Shown: piece by piece, positions 9,761-19,002 of the stretch
How the letters are laid out: every line of letters begins with the position of its first letter
Position numbering within the stretch: the stretch's first letter is position 1
From: Saprospiraceae bacterium
Lineage (GTDB): Bacteria > Bacteroidota > Bacteroidia > Chitinophagales > Saprospiraceae
Direction: 5' to 3'
DNA length: 25,164 nt
Assembly: GCA_016715465.1 (NCBI GenBank)
Contig: JADKAA010000009.1
Location: forward strand, 1 to 25,164
The notes under the pieces: model-generated
What the model saw: only the letters and a program-made list of their open reading frames with translations
Databases searched by the model: none
What the model was told of the DNA's origin: nothing
Program-made: the position numbers and the translations under genes

Positions 9761-10606
9761 TTATTTACTTATCCGCAGGTACCTGCGGCGGACATATAAA
9801 AAAAGAATAAGAAAAAAAATCCATAGCGTATAAGAAAGTATTTGTGTAACCTGCTGAAAAATAATTCCTCTAGGTGCAGGAAATGAATTTACTGGACCAT
9901 AGGTATAGGTAGGAAAAACATCCAGGATTAGTTCTTCCGGATAATTTTTATAAGCCTTTAATAATAAGTCTTTATTCCCTGACAGGGTGGCAATATCAGG
10001 TCTGTTGTAAGCATTGAGTACGGCTTCGTCCGGCTCCATATTTGTATCGTAAAAATGCCAGTCACCGTCATAAAAAACCTCGATACTAAAATGGCCGGAG
10101 GTTTTACCCTGAAAACCGATTTTTCTATATGTAATTTTTTTTTTCTTCAGGATCTCCATCATAATAATAGTCTGCTGGCTACAGGCAGCTGCTGGGTATT
10201 TCAGTATATCACGAGGAACAACAATGGCCCTGTAACCATCATTAATGGTTTTTGACACCAGGAATGCCATATAATTTGTCTTTAGCCCATAATACGAATA
10301 CCCATGATAAAACCTTTTTCGGAGTACAGAGGAGACAATACTTGTATAATTTTTTTCAAAGTCTTTTCCGGCTGCATTCCCATGCCGGAAATCATAAATA
10401 CTGTCACAGTAATTAATAAGGGTCTCAACTGAATTTAAGCGGAAAAGAGAGGGGTCAAAATCTTCATTTCTGCCATTGCCCGGCAATTCATTTATCTCAA
10501 GTGCAATGGGATCATTAATATTCATGACCTGTATAACCGAAGCCACTGCTGTCAGTAAAAAAAATACTAGAAATAAATATTGTAAAAAATAAAGCTTCCT
10601 TTTCAT
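9761..10606 (-). CDS. Membrane-anchored transglutaminase-like protein
   Basis: A 281-residue protein from the ATG at 10606; the upstream alternative start at 10675 would add 23 residues before a clear membrane anchor and is less likely. A transmembrane helix (about residues 5-25, LYFLQYLFLVFFLLTAVASV) is followed by an extracytoplasmic domain and a second helix near 255-272 ending in RRRYLR, so both ends would face the cytoplasm. The domain carries a transglutaminase-like Cys-His-Asp arrangement: Cys142 in AAACSQQT, His172 in SGHFSIEVF and Asp187 in WHFYDTNMEP. The fold assignment rests on spacing and local context only. Its role in a glycan operon is unknown; protease, amidase and acyl-transfer roles are all possible. 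About 90 nt of AT-rich sequence without an evident terminator separates it from galE. Confidence 0.65.
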   Translation of the reverse strand: MKRKLYFLQYLFLVFFLLTAVASVIQVMNINDPIALEINELPGNGRNEDFDPSLFRLNSVETLINYCDSIYDFRHGNAAGKDFEKNYTSIVSSVLRKRFYHGYSYYGLKTNYMAFLVSKTINDGYRAIVVPRDILKYPAAACSQQTIIMMEILKKKKITYRKIGFQGKTSGHFSIEVFYDGDWHFYDTNMEPDEAVLNAYNRPDIATLSGNKDLLLKAYKNYPEELILDVFPTYTYGPVNSFPAPRGIIFQQVTQILSYTLWIFFLILFLYVRRRYLRISK

Positions 10607-10764
10607 AAAACGGATAACTGAGATGGAATTAAAAGCAATACACTGGTTCTTAAAGAAAATCCAATGAACTGGCAAATAAGAAATTTGCTATTTTAAGTAG
10701 TGAATTATAAAATGAATATTACTGATAAACCCTAAATATAAATCAGTTGTAATACAGGTGTTAG

Positions 10765-11773
10765 TTATTCAAACTGGTTTTCCCACTCCCAGGCAGTTCG
10801 CATAATATCCTGCAGATCATACTTTGGTTGCCATCCAAGCAGGTTTCTGGCTTTATCATTATTGGCATACACCGCAACAACATCTCCGGGTCTCCGCTCT
10901 GCCAGCTGGTAATCCAGTTTTTTACCGGTCACTGCCTCAAAAGCCTTTATGGTTTCAAGTACAGTTACACCGTTACCTGTTCCGAGGTTAAACACTTCGC
11001 AATTAGTTTGATTTTTTTGATGTACCAGGTAATTCATAGCAAGTGTATGTGCATGTGCAATATCACAAACATGTACAAAATCCCTGATACAGGAACCGTC
11101 TCTTGTTGCATAATCAGTTCCAAATACTTTCAACCCGGGCAATTTCCCTTTTGCAAATTGAGTGATTGCGGGTACCAGGTTGGAAGGTCTTCCAAATGGC
11201 ACCTCCCCTATAACTGCACTGGGATGAGCGCCGGCAGGATTAAAATACCTGAGCAAAATAAAATTGGATGAACTGGCATGTGCCAGGTCCCGGATCATAT
11301 CCTCACCGATTTGTTTGGTTCTGCCATATGGTGATTCAGCTTTTTCCAGAACAGTCATCTCCGTAACGGGAATCTCCTTTGCATTACCATATACGCTGCA
11401 GGAGGAAGAGAACACAAAGTTCTTTACTCCAAATTCTTCCGAGCAGCGCAACATATTAATTTGGGAAACAAGATTATTCTGAAAATAAAGCAACGGCTCT
11501 TTTACTGATTCATCCACCGATTTAAAGGCTGCAAAATGAATGATACCATCAATTTTATGTTGCCTGAAAATATGCCGGACTTCCTCCTCATTACATACAT
11601 CCGTTTTGTAATGAGTAATTTTTTTACCGGTTATTTTTTGGGCACCGTCAAGCAGCTGGTTTCCCGGACCTGGAGTTGTTATCAACTATAATAACTTCAT
11701 AGCCATTTTCAATAAGGTCTACTACAGTGTGGGAACCAATATAACCGCAACCACCAGTTACTAAAATTGTCAT
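10765..11773 (-). CDS. galE: UDP-glucose 4-epimerase, one frameshift
   Basis: Extended SDR that interconverts UDP-Glc and UDP-Gal (or the HexNAc forms) with bound NAD. The ATG at 11773 gives MTILVTGGCGYIGSHTVVDL, the NAD-binding TGxxGxxG, but this frame stops after about 43 codons. One extra A in GGGAAACC near 11664 explains it, because the other frame continues GNQLLDGAQKITGKKITHYK. The rest is intact: FSSSCSVYG, the catalytic ESPYGRTK (Tyr-x3-Lys), LRYFNPAGAHPS and NLGTGNGVTVLE are GalE signatures, and it ends WEWENQFE. The corrected length is about 336 codons, standard for GalE. The start is 16 nt from the stop of the upstream SDR gene. Confidence 0.95.
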
Positions 11774-11789
11774 AGAATTAAACTATTTA

Positions 11790-12710
11790 TTATTTTTTCT
11801 TTAAAGCGATGATTCTATTCAACCCTTCTTCCAAACTCGTAAAGTCTCTTTTTAATAACTGTTTCATATTCTGAATATCGGGCTGACGCCGGGTCATATC
11901 TCCTTCCGGCAAAGGGGGTAAATGAACAATTTTTGAGGTGGAACCGGTAAGCTGAATGATCGTTTGTGCCAGCTCAAGAACTGTAATCGCCTTATCGTTT
12001 CCAACATTTACTACATCATTTACAAAAATATTCTGTAATAAAGCATTGATACAGGCTTCTGCATTGTCATCAATATAACAAAAGGTTCTTGTTTGCTGGC
12101 CATCACCATAAACAGTAATATCCCTGCCAGCCAGTGCCGCATCAATAAATCTTGCTACCACAAAATCCGGACTCTGCTTGGGGCCATAGGTATTGAAAAA
12201 GCGGAATAAGGTAAAATCCAGCCCGAATTCCTGCTGGTAAGAACGGCAGAATGATTCACCAACATTTTTTACCACCGCATAGGGAAGCCTGGAATTCAGC
12301 GGCGTGGTATGTTCATGCTGGGGCAAATGAACAGGTTCTCCATAGACTTCTGAAGAAGAAGAAAAGAAAACCCTTTTTACACCAGTGCTTTTAGCCAGGT
12401 CCAGTATATTTTTTATTCCCTGGATATCATTCAGTACCATCACCGGGTTTTCCAATGTTCTTTTAACGCCAACCACTGCGGCATAATGGAAAATATAATC
12501 AAACCGGAAAGCCGTAACTATCGGGGCGATCTCATTATAATTATTTACATCACATTTAATAAACCGGGCCCTTGAATGAACAGGTATGTTCTCTTTTCTT
12601 CCGGTAAGGAAATTATCAACAAGAACTACTTCAATATCTTCATTAGTTAATAAAGCATCGGCTAATGAGGAAGGAACAAAACCTGCACCTCCTGTAATTA
12701 AAATCCGCAT
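11790..12710 (-). CDS. NAD-dependent epimerase/dehydratase (extended SDR)
   Basis: A 306-residue extended SDR acting on a nucleotide sugar. The N-terminal Rossmann motif reads TGGAGFVPSS, so the third glycine of TGxxGxxG is Pro13. The catalytic Tyr144-x3-Lys148 is in LPYAVVKN, preceded by the SSSSEVYGEP serine region (117-126). RFFNTYGPKQSPDFV and YGDGQQTRTFCYIDD are typical of the dTDP-glucose dehydratase / UDP-glucuronate decarboxylase / GDP-sugar epimerase branch. It starts 1 nt before the end of the GT2 gene and lies just upstream of galE. Without an alignment I cannot choose between epimerase, dehydratase and decarboxylase; a distinct enzyme of the Uxs family is at 23685-24659. Confidence 0.85.
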   Translation of the reverse strand: MRILITGGAGFVPSSLADALLTNEDIEVVLVDNFLTGRKENIPVHSRARFIKCDVNNYNEIAPIVTAFRFDYIFHYAAVVGVKRTLENPVMVLNDIQGIKNILDLAKSTGVKRVFFSSSSEVYGEPVHLPQHEHTTPLNSRLPYAVVKNVGESFCRSYQQEFGLDFTLFRFFNTYGPKQSPDFVVARFIDAALAGRDITVYGDGQQTRTFCYIDDNAEACINALLQNIFVNDVVNVGNDKAITVLELAQTIIQLTGSTSKIVHLPPLPEGDMTRRQPDIQNMKQLLKRDFTSLEEGLNRIIALKKK

Positions 12711-12711
12711 G

Positions 12712-13605
12712 TTATTTTGTTTTATTTTTTGAGAAAAAAGGTAAAATTTTCTTTTGAATAATAGTAAAAGGCGAGTACCAGACTGATCTTAATATAAACC
12801 CCGGCATTCGCTTTCGTTGTGAAGGAAATTTCGAACAAATACCTGCCAGTATGAGGTTTACATTTGAAAGGGCCCTGCGCCTTATTGCAGGGCTGCTAAA
12901 CCAGCCTTTCTCATCCGCCTTTTTGTATAACCGCACCATTTCATCCACTACTTTAAAATTCACCGAAGTCATACTTTGTGAATGCAGGCGGTACTGCCAC
13001 AGTTTCTCGTTGATAAAAAAAGGTTCTCCTTTACTCCCAAGTTGAAGACAAATATCCCTGTCGGCAGGTGATGACAAGCTTGTATCAAACCGGATATCCT
13101 GTCCTAAAAATTCTCTTTTCACTACAATATTACTGCAGGGTCCGGGCACAACATCTCCTTCCCATAACAACAAATTATCTACAACATTATAGGGACGGAA
13201 ATTACTCATGGATACGTTCAGCTGCCGGTTATTCTCATCAATAGATTCATGCAAACTAAATACCCATTGCCTTCCTGTTTCGTTGATTGCCTGTACTTTC
13301 TTTTCAAGATTATCCGGAAGCCATACATCATCAGCATCCAAAAAAGCGATGTATTCCCCTTTACACAGATCAATTCCTTTATTACGGGTATCAGACACTC
13401 CGCTATTGGCCTTGTAATGATACGTTACCCGGCTGTCCTCCTTTTGAAGTTGCAGCACTTCCTGCTCCGAATTATCCTTCGACCCGTCATTCATTACAAT
13501 TACTTCGAGGTTATTGTATGTTTGATTCAAAACAGATAAAATAGTCTGGCGGATATACGGGGCCGCATTGTACATGGGAATAATGACACTCACCAACGGA
13601 CGCAT
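12712..13605 (-). CDS. Glycosyltransferase family 2
   Basis: A 297-residue GT-A enzyme from the ATG at 13605; the longer reading from TTG at 13629 would overlap the methyltransferase gene and adds no conserved sequence. VSVIIPMYNAAPYI (residues 5-18) and VMNDGSKDNS (37-46) bind the nucleotide. The DxD metal site appears as FLDADDVWLP (88-97). LSSPADRDICLQLG near 180 and EKLWQYRLHSQSMT near 200 are the usual acceptor-side and C-terminal family blocks. No transmembrane segments are seen, so it adds a single sugar at the cytoplasmic membrane rather than synthesising and exporting polymer. Donor and acceptor are unknown. Confidence 0.92.
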   Translation of the reverse strand: MRPLVSVIIPMYNAAPYIRQTILSVLNQTYNNLEVIVMNDGSKDNSEQEVLQLQKEDSRVTYHYKANSGVSDTRNKGIDLCKGEYIAFLDADDVWLPDNLEKKVQAINETGRQWVFSLHESIDENNRQLNVSMSNFRPYNVVDNLLLWEGDVVPGPCSNIVVKREFLGQDIRFDTSLSSPADRDICLQLGSKGEPFFINEKLWQYRLHSQSMTSVNFKVVDEMVRLYKKADEKGWFSSPAIRRRALSNVNLILAGICSKFPSQRKRMPGFILRSVWYSPFTIIQKKILPFFSKNKTK

Positions 13606-13609
13606 GAAA

Positions 13610-14362
13610 TTATTTTTTACAAACAGCAAAAAGAACCGGGCATTTCTGTATTATCACCGGCTCATTGGTTTCTAGTATAAAATCCCCAGCTACGGGGTAC
13701 AACGGATAACCAAATAACGCTTTCATTATACCACTTCTGAAAGAATAAGGTAATTTCCTGATTCCAAAACTCAGGAATAATGTCTCCATCAATTTTCCCA
13801 GTGACATTTTAAACGACTTTTTATCATAGCGGCTGTAACGCTGACCCGATAAGGAGGTTTCATTAAAGACGGCTTCCAGGATTTCTTTCAACTCCTGGTA
13901 CTGGAATTCCTGGGTGTGATACGGATTACCAATCTTTCCATCGGGTGAAGTAATTGCAGCATTCGGTGTTGATAAAATTAATTTTCCATCGGATCTTAAT
14001 GTCCTGGCAAATTCTTTTAACATTTCCCGGTAACGGGTAGTATGTTCAATCGTTTCAAAAGAAACGATCATATCAAAGTGATTATCCGGGAAAGGTAATG
14101 CTGTTCCGTCCATCACCTGGAAATCCATGTTTGGTCTTTTCCAATTATCATTACATTCCTTTATTGCTTCTGGTGCAATATCACCACCAATTACCTTTCC
14201 TATTGTGACAGCGGCCAACGCAGCTGTTCCAAAGCCGGTACCACAGGCTATATCTAAAATAATAGCGGATGGCTTAACCAATTTTATTGCTTCATTATAC
14301 CGGTGCTGGTGTTCTCCCCACCAACGGCTTTCTGATTCCAGTAATTGACGTTCTGATGACAT
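13610..14362 (-). CDS. Class I SAM-dependent methyltransferase
   Basis: A 250-residue methyltransferase. Motif I is ILDIACGTGFGTAAL (35-49), the acidic end of strand 2 is IGGDIAP, and motif III/post-I includes FDMIVSFETIEHTTRY, the Methyltransf_11/UbiE-like signature. The N-terminal WWGEHQHRYNEA resembles glycan-operon methyltransferases. It probably O-methylates a sugar in the repeat unit, inferred from context only. The ATG at 14362 overlaps the preceding GT stop in TAATG, indicating coupling. The GT2 gene starts 4 nt downstream of its stop. Confidence 0.85.
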   Translation of the reverse strand: MSSERQLLESESRWWGEHQHRYNEAIKLVKPSAIILDIACGTGFGTAALAAVTIGKVIGGDIAPEAIKECNDNWKRPNMDFQVMDGTALPFPDNHFDMIVSFETIEHTTRYREMLKEFARTLRSDGKLILSTPNAAITSPDGKIGNPYHTQEFQYQELKEILEAVFNETSLSGQRYSRYDKKSFKMSLGKLMETLFLSFGIRKLPYSFRSGIMKALFGYPLYPVAGDFILETNEPVIIQKCPVLFAVCKK

Positions 14363-15500
14363 TAGTTTTCTATTAAATCAATGAATCGTTTTCTGTTTTT
14401 TTCAGCATTGCTGAACTTATCCAATACATCCTTTTTTAATTCCTTCCCCATCGCTTCCAGGCGTTCCTTACCGGCATAGGCAGTTCTGATGATACCCTCC
14501 AGTGAAGACACCAGGTTTCCCCGATCAATCATAAAACCATTCTGCCCATCCCGGATATAATCATTAAAATCTCCCACGTCTTTGCAAACGGCTACTCCTT
14601 TTTCCAGCAATGCCAGCTCTTTTACTACATTATTACTGGCTTCCGTGAGTGAAGGATGTATCAACAGATCAGCCGCAGCCATAAAATTGATAAAATCATT
14701 TCTGAATCCCACCATATCGATCACAGCTGTCAGCTTATTCTCCCTGATAAACGTTTCCAGTTCTGGCTTCAGCGGGCCATCATCCATCACTATCATTTTT
14801 ATAGATAATCCTTCGGCTACCAGTTTCTTTACAAGCTGAAAAACGGGCATATGCTGCTTTGTGGGCACCATACGGCTTACCATGATCAACCTTAACTGGC
14901 ACGGATTATTATCCTTAAGCAACTTCACTTTTTCAGGATCGGGTTGCTGATAGGTAGTAAAATCATAGATATAGGGAAGCAGCTTTACTTTTCGCATATC
15001 ACAACCTTCATATTTTTCCATACCATACCAAACCCCGGAGGATGGTACTACAATTTTTTTGGCCAGCCTGTTAATGATCTTATCAAACCGGGCTTCATTT
15101 TTATTTCGTTGCATACCGAACTGCTGTCCGTACTCTGCATAAAATGCAGATTCGGCATGATGCCGGAATGTTACAACTTTTGCTTTCATGAATTGCTGTG
15201 ACAATACTGCAATAATATTTGCTTCCTGCAGGTGGCTCCAAACAAAATCTATCTTATGCTCCTTGCAAAAACGGATAAGATAGCGGGCCTGGTTCAAAAA
15301 ATATTTCCAGGAGGGCTTTCGGTCCATCACTGTTGTGAAAGTAGCAAAGCCCATTTTTTCCATTTGCTGATGGAAAGAATCTTTTCCGTAAGTGTAAGTA
15401 CAATCAGTTCATGCCCGGCATCTTTAACAGCCCTGCATAAAGTTTCAATAGCTACAGACCTTTTATTGGGCGGATAATAAAGTAAGATACGTTTGGTCAT
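14362..15500 (-). CDS. Glycosyltransferase family 4, one frameshift
   Basis: GT-B glycosyltransferase of about 379 codons after correction. The ATG at 15500 begins MTKRILLYYPPNKRSVAIET. That frame drifts near 15380, where one A appears to be missing from GAAAAGA; repair gives LTLTEKDSFHQQMEKMGFA and joins the long downstream frame. The C-terminal domain contains LIMVSRMVPTKQHMPVF and the donor-phosphate motif TEASNNVVKELALLEKGVAV (E-x7-E type), followed by GDFNDYIRDGQNGFMI. Nothing suggests natural decay, since both segments fit the family. The start is 19 nt from the end of the DUF4838 gene. Sugar specificity unknown. Confidence 0.88.
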
Positions 15501-15519
15501 AAAAAAAACGGCCTGATCC

Positions 15520-17973
15520 CTATTTGATACCGGCGGGTACCAGCATATTGGAGGGGTTGAACCCTAAAACCGGTGGTAATCCACCAAGATACAGGCTTCC
15601 ACTAAAGAAAATTATTTTCCAGAGCCCCGCTTCCCCAGCCAGTACTTTGACCTCTACCTCTTCTTCTTTCTTATTGGCAAGATCCACAATACGGCCCGTC
15701 GGTGTTTCAAATTTAACCTCGATGCTTTTCCATACCGTAAAACTTTTGACATCACCCGGTACAAAGGCAAAAAGATTGTTACAGAAATTACTATTCAGTT
15801 TTTTATCAGAAGTCACTAAAATGCTATAATTCAGGGTGGGTGCAAAAATGATTTTGAAAATTTTAAGAGGATCCTCTACACTTACTTTATAAAAACCTGG
15901 TTTAAGTTCAGCAAGGGAAATCCTCTCTGTCGTCTTCAACCCGGTGTAATTATAAGTTAACAGCTTTTTTTCATCTGTTGTATGTATCCCTTTATACTCA
16001 ACAATGGAAACCCGGATGGGAGTTTCCCCTCCGCCACCGGTAACATAGTTGCCACTAAAATCAATAAAATTATCCTTTCCCTGCTTTACCACCTGCATAA
16101 TGAAATCATGCGGGTACCAGAGCATATTATTATCCTGGTTAAGATGCGCAGGGCCTTTCCATTTATCGGCAACAGGTGCTTTTACAAAAGAATTTCCGGC
16201 AGTAAACTCTTTTGTTTCATTGAATTTCCTCAGCCTGCTTTTTTCCTGCACCAGCAGCTTATCCATTTCAGACGAAGTGATCACACTGCGGTTCGATTTC
16301 CACCGGGCAGCCGGATCATTAAACTTCATTCCTGCAAAACTGGAAAGATTCCCTAATTCAAATAAAGAAGGATAGCCGGCAAAACTTCCGTAATCCATCA
16401 TCCGGTATCCGTAATTCAACAAGGCAATAAGATCTCCTTCTGATTTTGTTTCAGCATTCCTTCTTAATAAGGCGAGGTAATACAAATAAGATTTAAGATG
16501 AAAGAACCTGGCCTGAACATTTTTATTGCTTTCCTGCTTTTCGGCGTCATAAACCCAATCTATCCATTTACCCAGGTCAGATTCCCGGGGAGTTGAAAAC
16601 CGGTTATTTTCCCAGGCAGCCCACAATTTTTTGATAGTACCGGCTGCTCTTCCAAAACTAAGTGTAAAGAATTCTTCTGTCAGTTTATCGGTATTTGTAT
16701 GCACATTCCACATCAGTTGTGCACCCAGGTAATGGCCCAACCCTTTACTTACCCAGCCGGTAGTAGATTCGGCTTCATATCCTTTTGCCCCCATTTTATA
16801 GTACTTCTTAACATTCCTGACAACCTCAGCAGGTCTTGATGCCAGCGATTGTCCCGCTACATCCTTATCCCAGGCATAATTACTGAAGTAATCATATATA
16901 CCTGTCTTGCCGGCTTTTTTACACCATAAATTCACCAGTTCGTCAACAGGATACTTAGAATAATTAAAAGCAGTAGTTACCCCGACAAAAACATTGGGTT
17001 CCAGTTTGATGGTAGGGGGAGCGATAAATTCACTGTATGCATAAGCCCCGATCCAGGTATCCGGATGTTTCTGGCGTACTGCTTTTGCTACCCTGTTGAC
17101 CAGGTAGAAAACCCTGTCTGTTAATGTTCCGAATTTCTGACAGGCAAATGTATTGCAAATACCAAGACCATCAGAAGGACTCATCGAGATCATTTTGTGA
17201 ACCTGTGTTCCCTTCTTCTTTGAGTCTTCAATTCTTTTTAATACATCTTTAATCACAAACTGAACCAGTTCTTCGTTGGCAATATTGAATTTAGGATCAT
17301 CCGGAAGAACACCGGCTGCCGGTTGCGGGTAAAACCATTCCGGGTGCTTTTTAAAAACTTCCTGGTTCCTGTAAACAATATCATCATAAGCCTGCCCAAA
17401 ACTTGCATTCAATGCCCCGCCCTGCCGGTTGGCCTTAAACCAAAAATTATAATCTGCATCAGATCGTTTCGAACCAGTTCCATACCCGTACCAGATCCGA
17501 CGATGATCAAAGGACGGCCTGCCTGTATAGTTGATTTTTGGATACAGGTCAAGCTTTGATGGAATGATATGCCAGTCAGGGTGAGGAAAATAAAACCGGT
17601 ATCCCAATTTCTCCAGGTAAAGAAAAACTCCATGCTGCACTGCCAGTTTAGAGTTGCCGATTATAATAACTGCACTGCCGGTAGTTATTATATTAACACC
17701 CTCCGGACCTGATTTCTTTATAGAGGCTGCATATTTTTTCCATCGTTCAGGCCTTGCTGAAAGCAAAATTCCTTTTCCGGTAAACTTAGTTTCATCAAAC
17801 TCTTGGAACGACAATGACTTTCCCTTTGACAATTGTTCTTTTAAAATTCCGACAACATCAGCAATTGTATCTTTATCACCACTACTGTAATAAACAGAAA
17901 GATTAAACTGTGAAAACCCTACAGTGTAATTAAATAAAAAAAGAAATAAAATAATATTCTTTTTCACTTTCAT
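15520..17973 (-). CDS. Secreted DUF4838-family protein, glycoside-hydrolase-like
   Basis: An 817-residue protein with a Sec signal peptide (basic MKVKKN, hydrophobic IILFLFLFNYTVGF, probable cleavage after FSQ; no lipobox Cys). An N-terminal region (about 25-150) with IIIGNSKLAVQHGVFLYLEK resembles the helper domain seen before TIM barrels in GH20/GH67-type enzymes. It is followed by the DUF4838 region with SMSPSDGLGICN, WIGAYAYSEFIAPP and NVFVGVTTAFNYSKYP. The last 200 residues look beta-rich. DUF4838 proteins are catalogued as putative glycan-active enzymes; activity here is unproven. A secreted enzyme inside a synthesis operon could trim or release the polymer. The 71 nt upstream contain a TAGATTTG box too close to the start to be its promoter. 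Confidence 0.8.
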   Translation of the reverse strand: MKVKKNIILFLFLFNYTVGFSQFNLSVYYSSGDKDTIADVVGILKEQLSKGKSLSFQEFDETKFTGKGILLSARPERWKKYAASIKKSGPEGVNIITTGSAVIIIGNSKLAVQHGVFLYLEKLGYRFYFPHPDWHIIPSKLDLYPKINYTGRPSFDHRRIWYGYGTGSKRSDADYNFWFKANRQGGALNASFGQAYDDIVYRNQEVFKKHPEWFYPQPAAGVLPDDPKFNIANEELVQFVIKDVLKRIEDSKKKGTQVHKMISMSPSDGLGICNTFACQKFGTLTDRVFYLVNRVAKAVRQKHPDTWIGAYAYSEFIAPPTIKLEPNVFVGVTTAFNYSKYPVDELVNLWCKKAGKTGIYDYFSNYAWDKDVAGQSLASRPAEVVRNVKKYYKMGAKGYEAESTTGWVSKGLGHYLGAQLMWNVHTNTDKLTEEFFTLSFGRAAGTIKKLWAAWENNRFSTPRESDLGKWIDWVYDAEKQESNKNVQARFFHLKSYLYYLALLRRNAETKSEGDLIALLNYGYRMMDYGSFAGYPSLFELGNLSSFAGMKFNDPAARWKSNRSVITSSEMDKLLVQEKSRLRKFNETKEFTAGNSFVKAPVADKWKGPAHLNQDNNMLWYPHDFIMQVVKQGKDNFIDFSGNYVTGGGGETPIRVSIVEYKGIHTTDEKKLLTYNYTGLKTTERISLAELKPGFYKVSVEDPLKIFKIIFAPTLNYSILVTSDKKLNSNFCNNLFAFVPGDVKSFTVWKSIEVKFETPTGRIVDLANKKEEEVEVKVLAGEAGLWKIIFFSGSLYLGGLPPVLGFNPSNMLVPAGIK

Positions 17974-18044
17974 TACAAATCTATTTTGTGCAAATGACAG
18001 ACCATATCTATCCTTGTAAGCAGAAAATAACTCAAATTAACAGT

Positions 18045-19001
18045 TTAAATTTTCTCAAAAGCAACAACAATATAACCACCGTTGATACCGGTGGTATAGC
18101 GTTTAATGATACTTAACGGTACGGTTACCGGAGCAAGCAATAGCATTTTTAATTTATCATATGCAGAATGAAATCTTGGCAGTGATTTTACACCACTCCA
18201 TAATTTAGCCCTTAGGTAAGCATCGACTAAAATTCTTTCATTTTTTGGAGCATACATTACCTTCTTAAGAGATAGAGGCATGAATTTAGTTAGCTTCTCA
18301 AAAACACTCAAGTTCCATAATCCCATATGGTGTGGCGGAAGGTTAAATGTCTCATATTTATTAAACCGCTGAAAATAAGGTTCATTATTGGGAACCCCGA
18401 TAATGAGCATTCCTCCCTTTTTAAGACATGACAGAGAAGCTGATAAAAATGAACCTACATCAGCTATATGTTCCAATACCTGGAAAGCGCAGACAAAATC
18501 ATATACCCCAGGATTAGTTTTACAATGCTCTTCTATTAACTCATTCCGCACATTATAACCTTTCTCTTGAGCCTGAAATACAGCTTGCTCATTTAATTCT
18601 AGACCTGTAAAATCATTTATTTTTAAACGCATGCCCTCGTAAAACTTACCCGTCCCGCATCCAATCTCAAGCACTTTTGCGTCTTTAAAGATGAGCTCTC
18701 TGGCAAACTCGTTATCATATGACCAGTCGCGATAATAATCCAGACCTTCATGTTTTTTCTTACGTTGAATTTCTGCATAAAAAGCACCATCCCCTGCCAA
18801 ATTAAATGGATAATAAAACCTGTATCCAGTTGTATTACATTGATAAAGACTTACACTATCAATAGAAGAAAAGTAACTAGACGTATCGATACCTGAAAGT
18901 TTATCATATAATTTGATAATATCAGTAGATCTGATAGTTGCAAGTAATCTAACTTCCTGATTAGGAATTAATGGATTGTAAACTATTTTCGGAATCGACA
19001 T
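18045..19001 (-). CDS. Class I SAM-dependent methyltransferase
   Basis: A 318-residue protein. Residues 1-100 form an N-terminal extension with VSLYQCNTTGYRFYYPFNLA, resembling the short region that precedes the catalytic domain in sugar methyltransferases. Motif I is VLEIGCGTGKFYEGM (110-124), followed by GLELNEQAV and the VCAFQVLEHIADV post-I motif. GGMLIIGVPNN is the motif preceding the substrate helix. A likely target is a nucleotide-linked or lipid-linked sugar hydroxyl; the position is unknown. The ATG at 19001 lies 1 nt from the flippase stop. It is the second methyltransferase of the cluster and differs clearly from the one at 13610-14362. Confidence 0.85.
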   Translation of the reverse strand: MSIPKIVYNPLIPNQEVRLLATIRSTDIIKLYDKLSGIDTSSYFSSIDSVSLYQCNTTGYRFYYPFNLAGDGAFYAEIQRKKKHEGLDYYRDWSYDNEFARELIFKDAKVLEIGCGTGKFYEGMRLKINDFTGLELNEQAVFQAQEKGYNVRNELIEEHCKTNPGVYDFVCAFQVLEHIADVGSFLSASLSCLKKGGMLIIGVPNNEPYFQRFNKYETFNLPPHHMGLWNLSVFEKLTKFMPLSLKKVMYAPKNERILVDAYLRAKLWSGVKSLPRFHSAYDKLKMLLLAPVTVPLSIIKRYTTGINGGYIVVAFEKI

Positions 19002-19002
19002 T

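Noticed and set aside
10676..10764. Terminator or promoter between galE and the transglutaminase-like gene
   Set aside because: The 89 bp are AT-rich, but I see no convincing GC stem with a T run and no clear TAnnTTTG box on the minus strand.
10828..11271. 147-codon plus-strand frame antisense to galE
   Set aside because: It lies wholly inside well-conserved galE sequence and its product shows no recognisable domain; it is a shadow of the real gene.
17976..17983. Bacteroidota -7 promoter box (TAGATTTG on the minus strand) before the DUF4838 gene
   Set aside because: It ends 2 bp before the start codon, so transcription would begin inside the gene, and no -33 element is found at the right distance.
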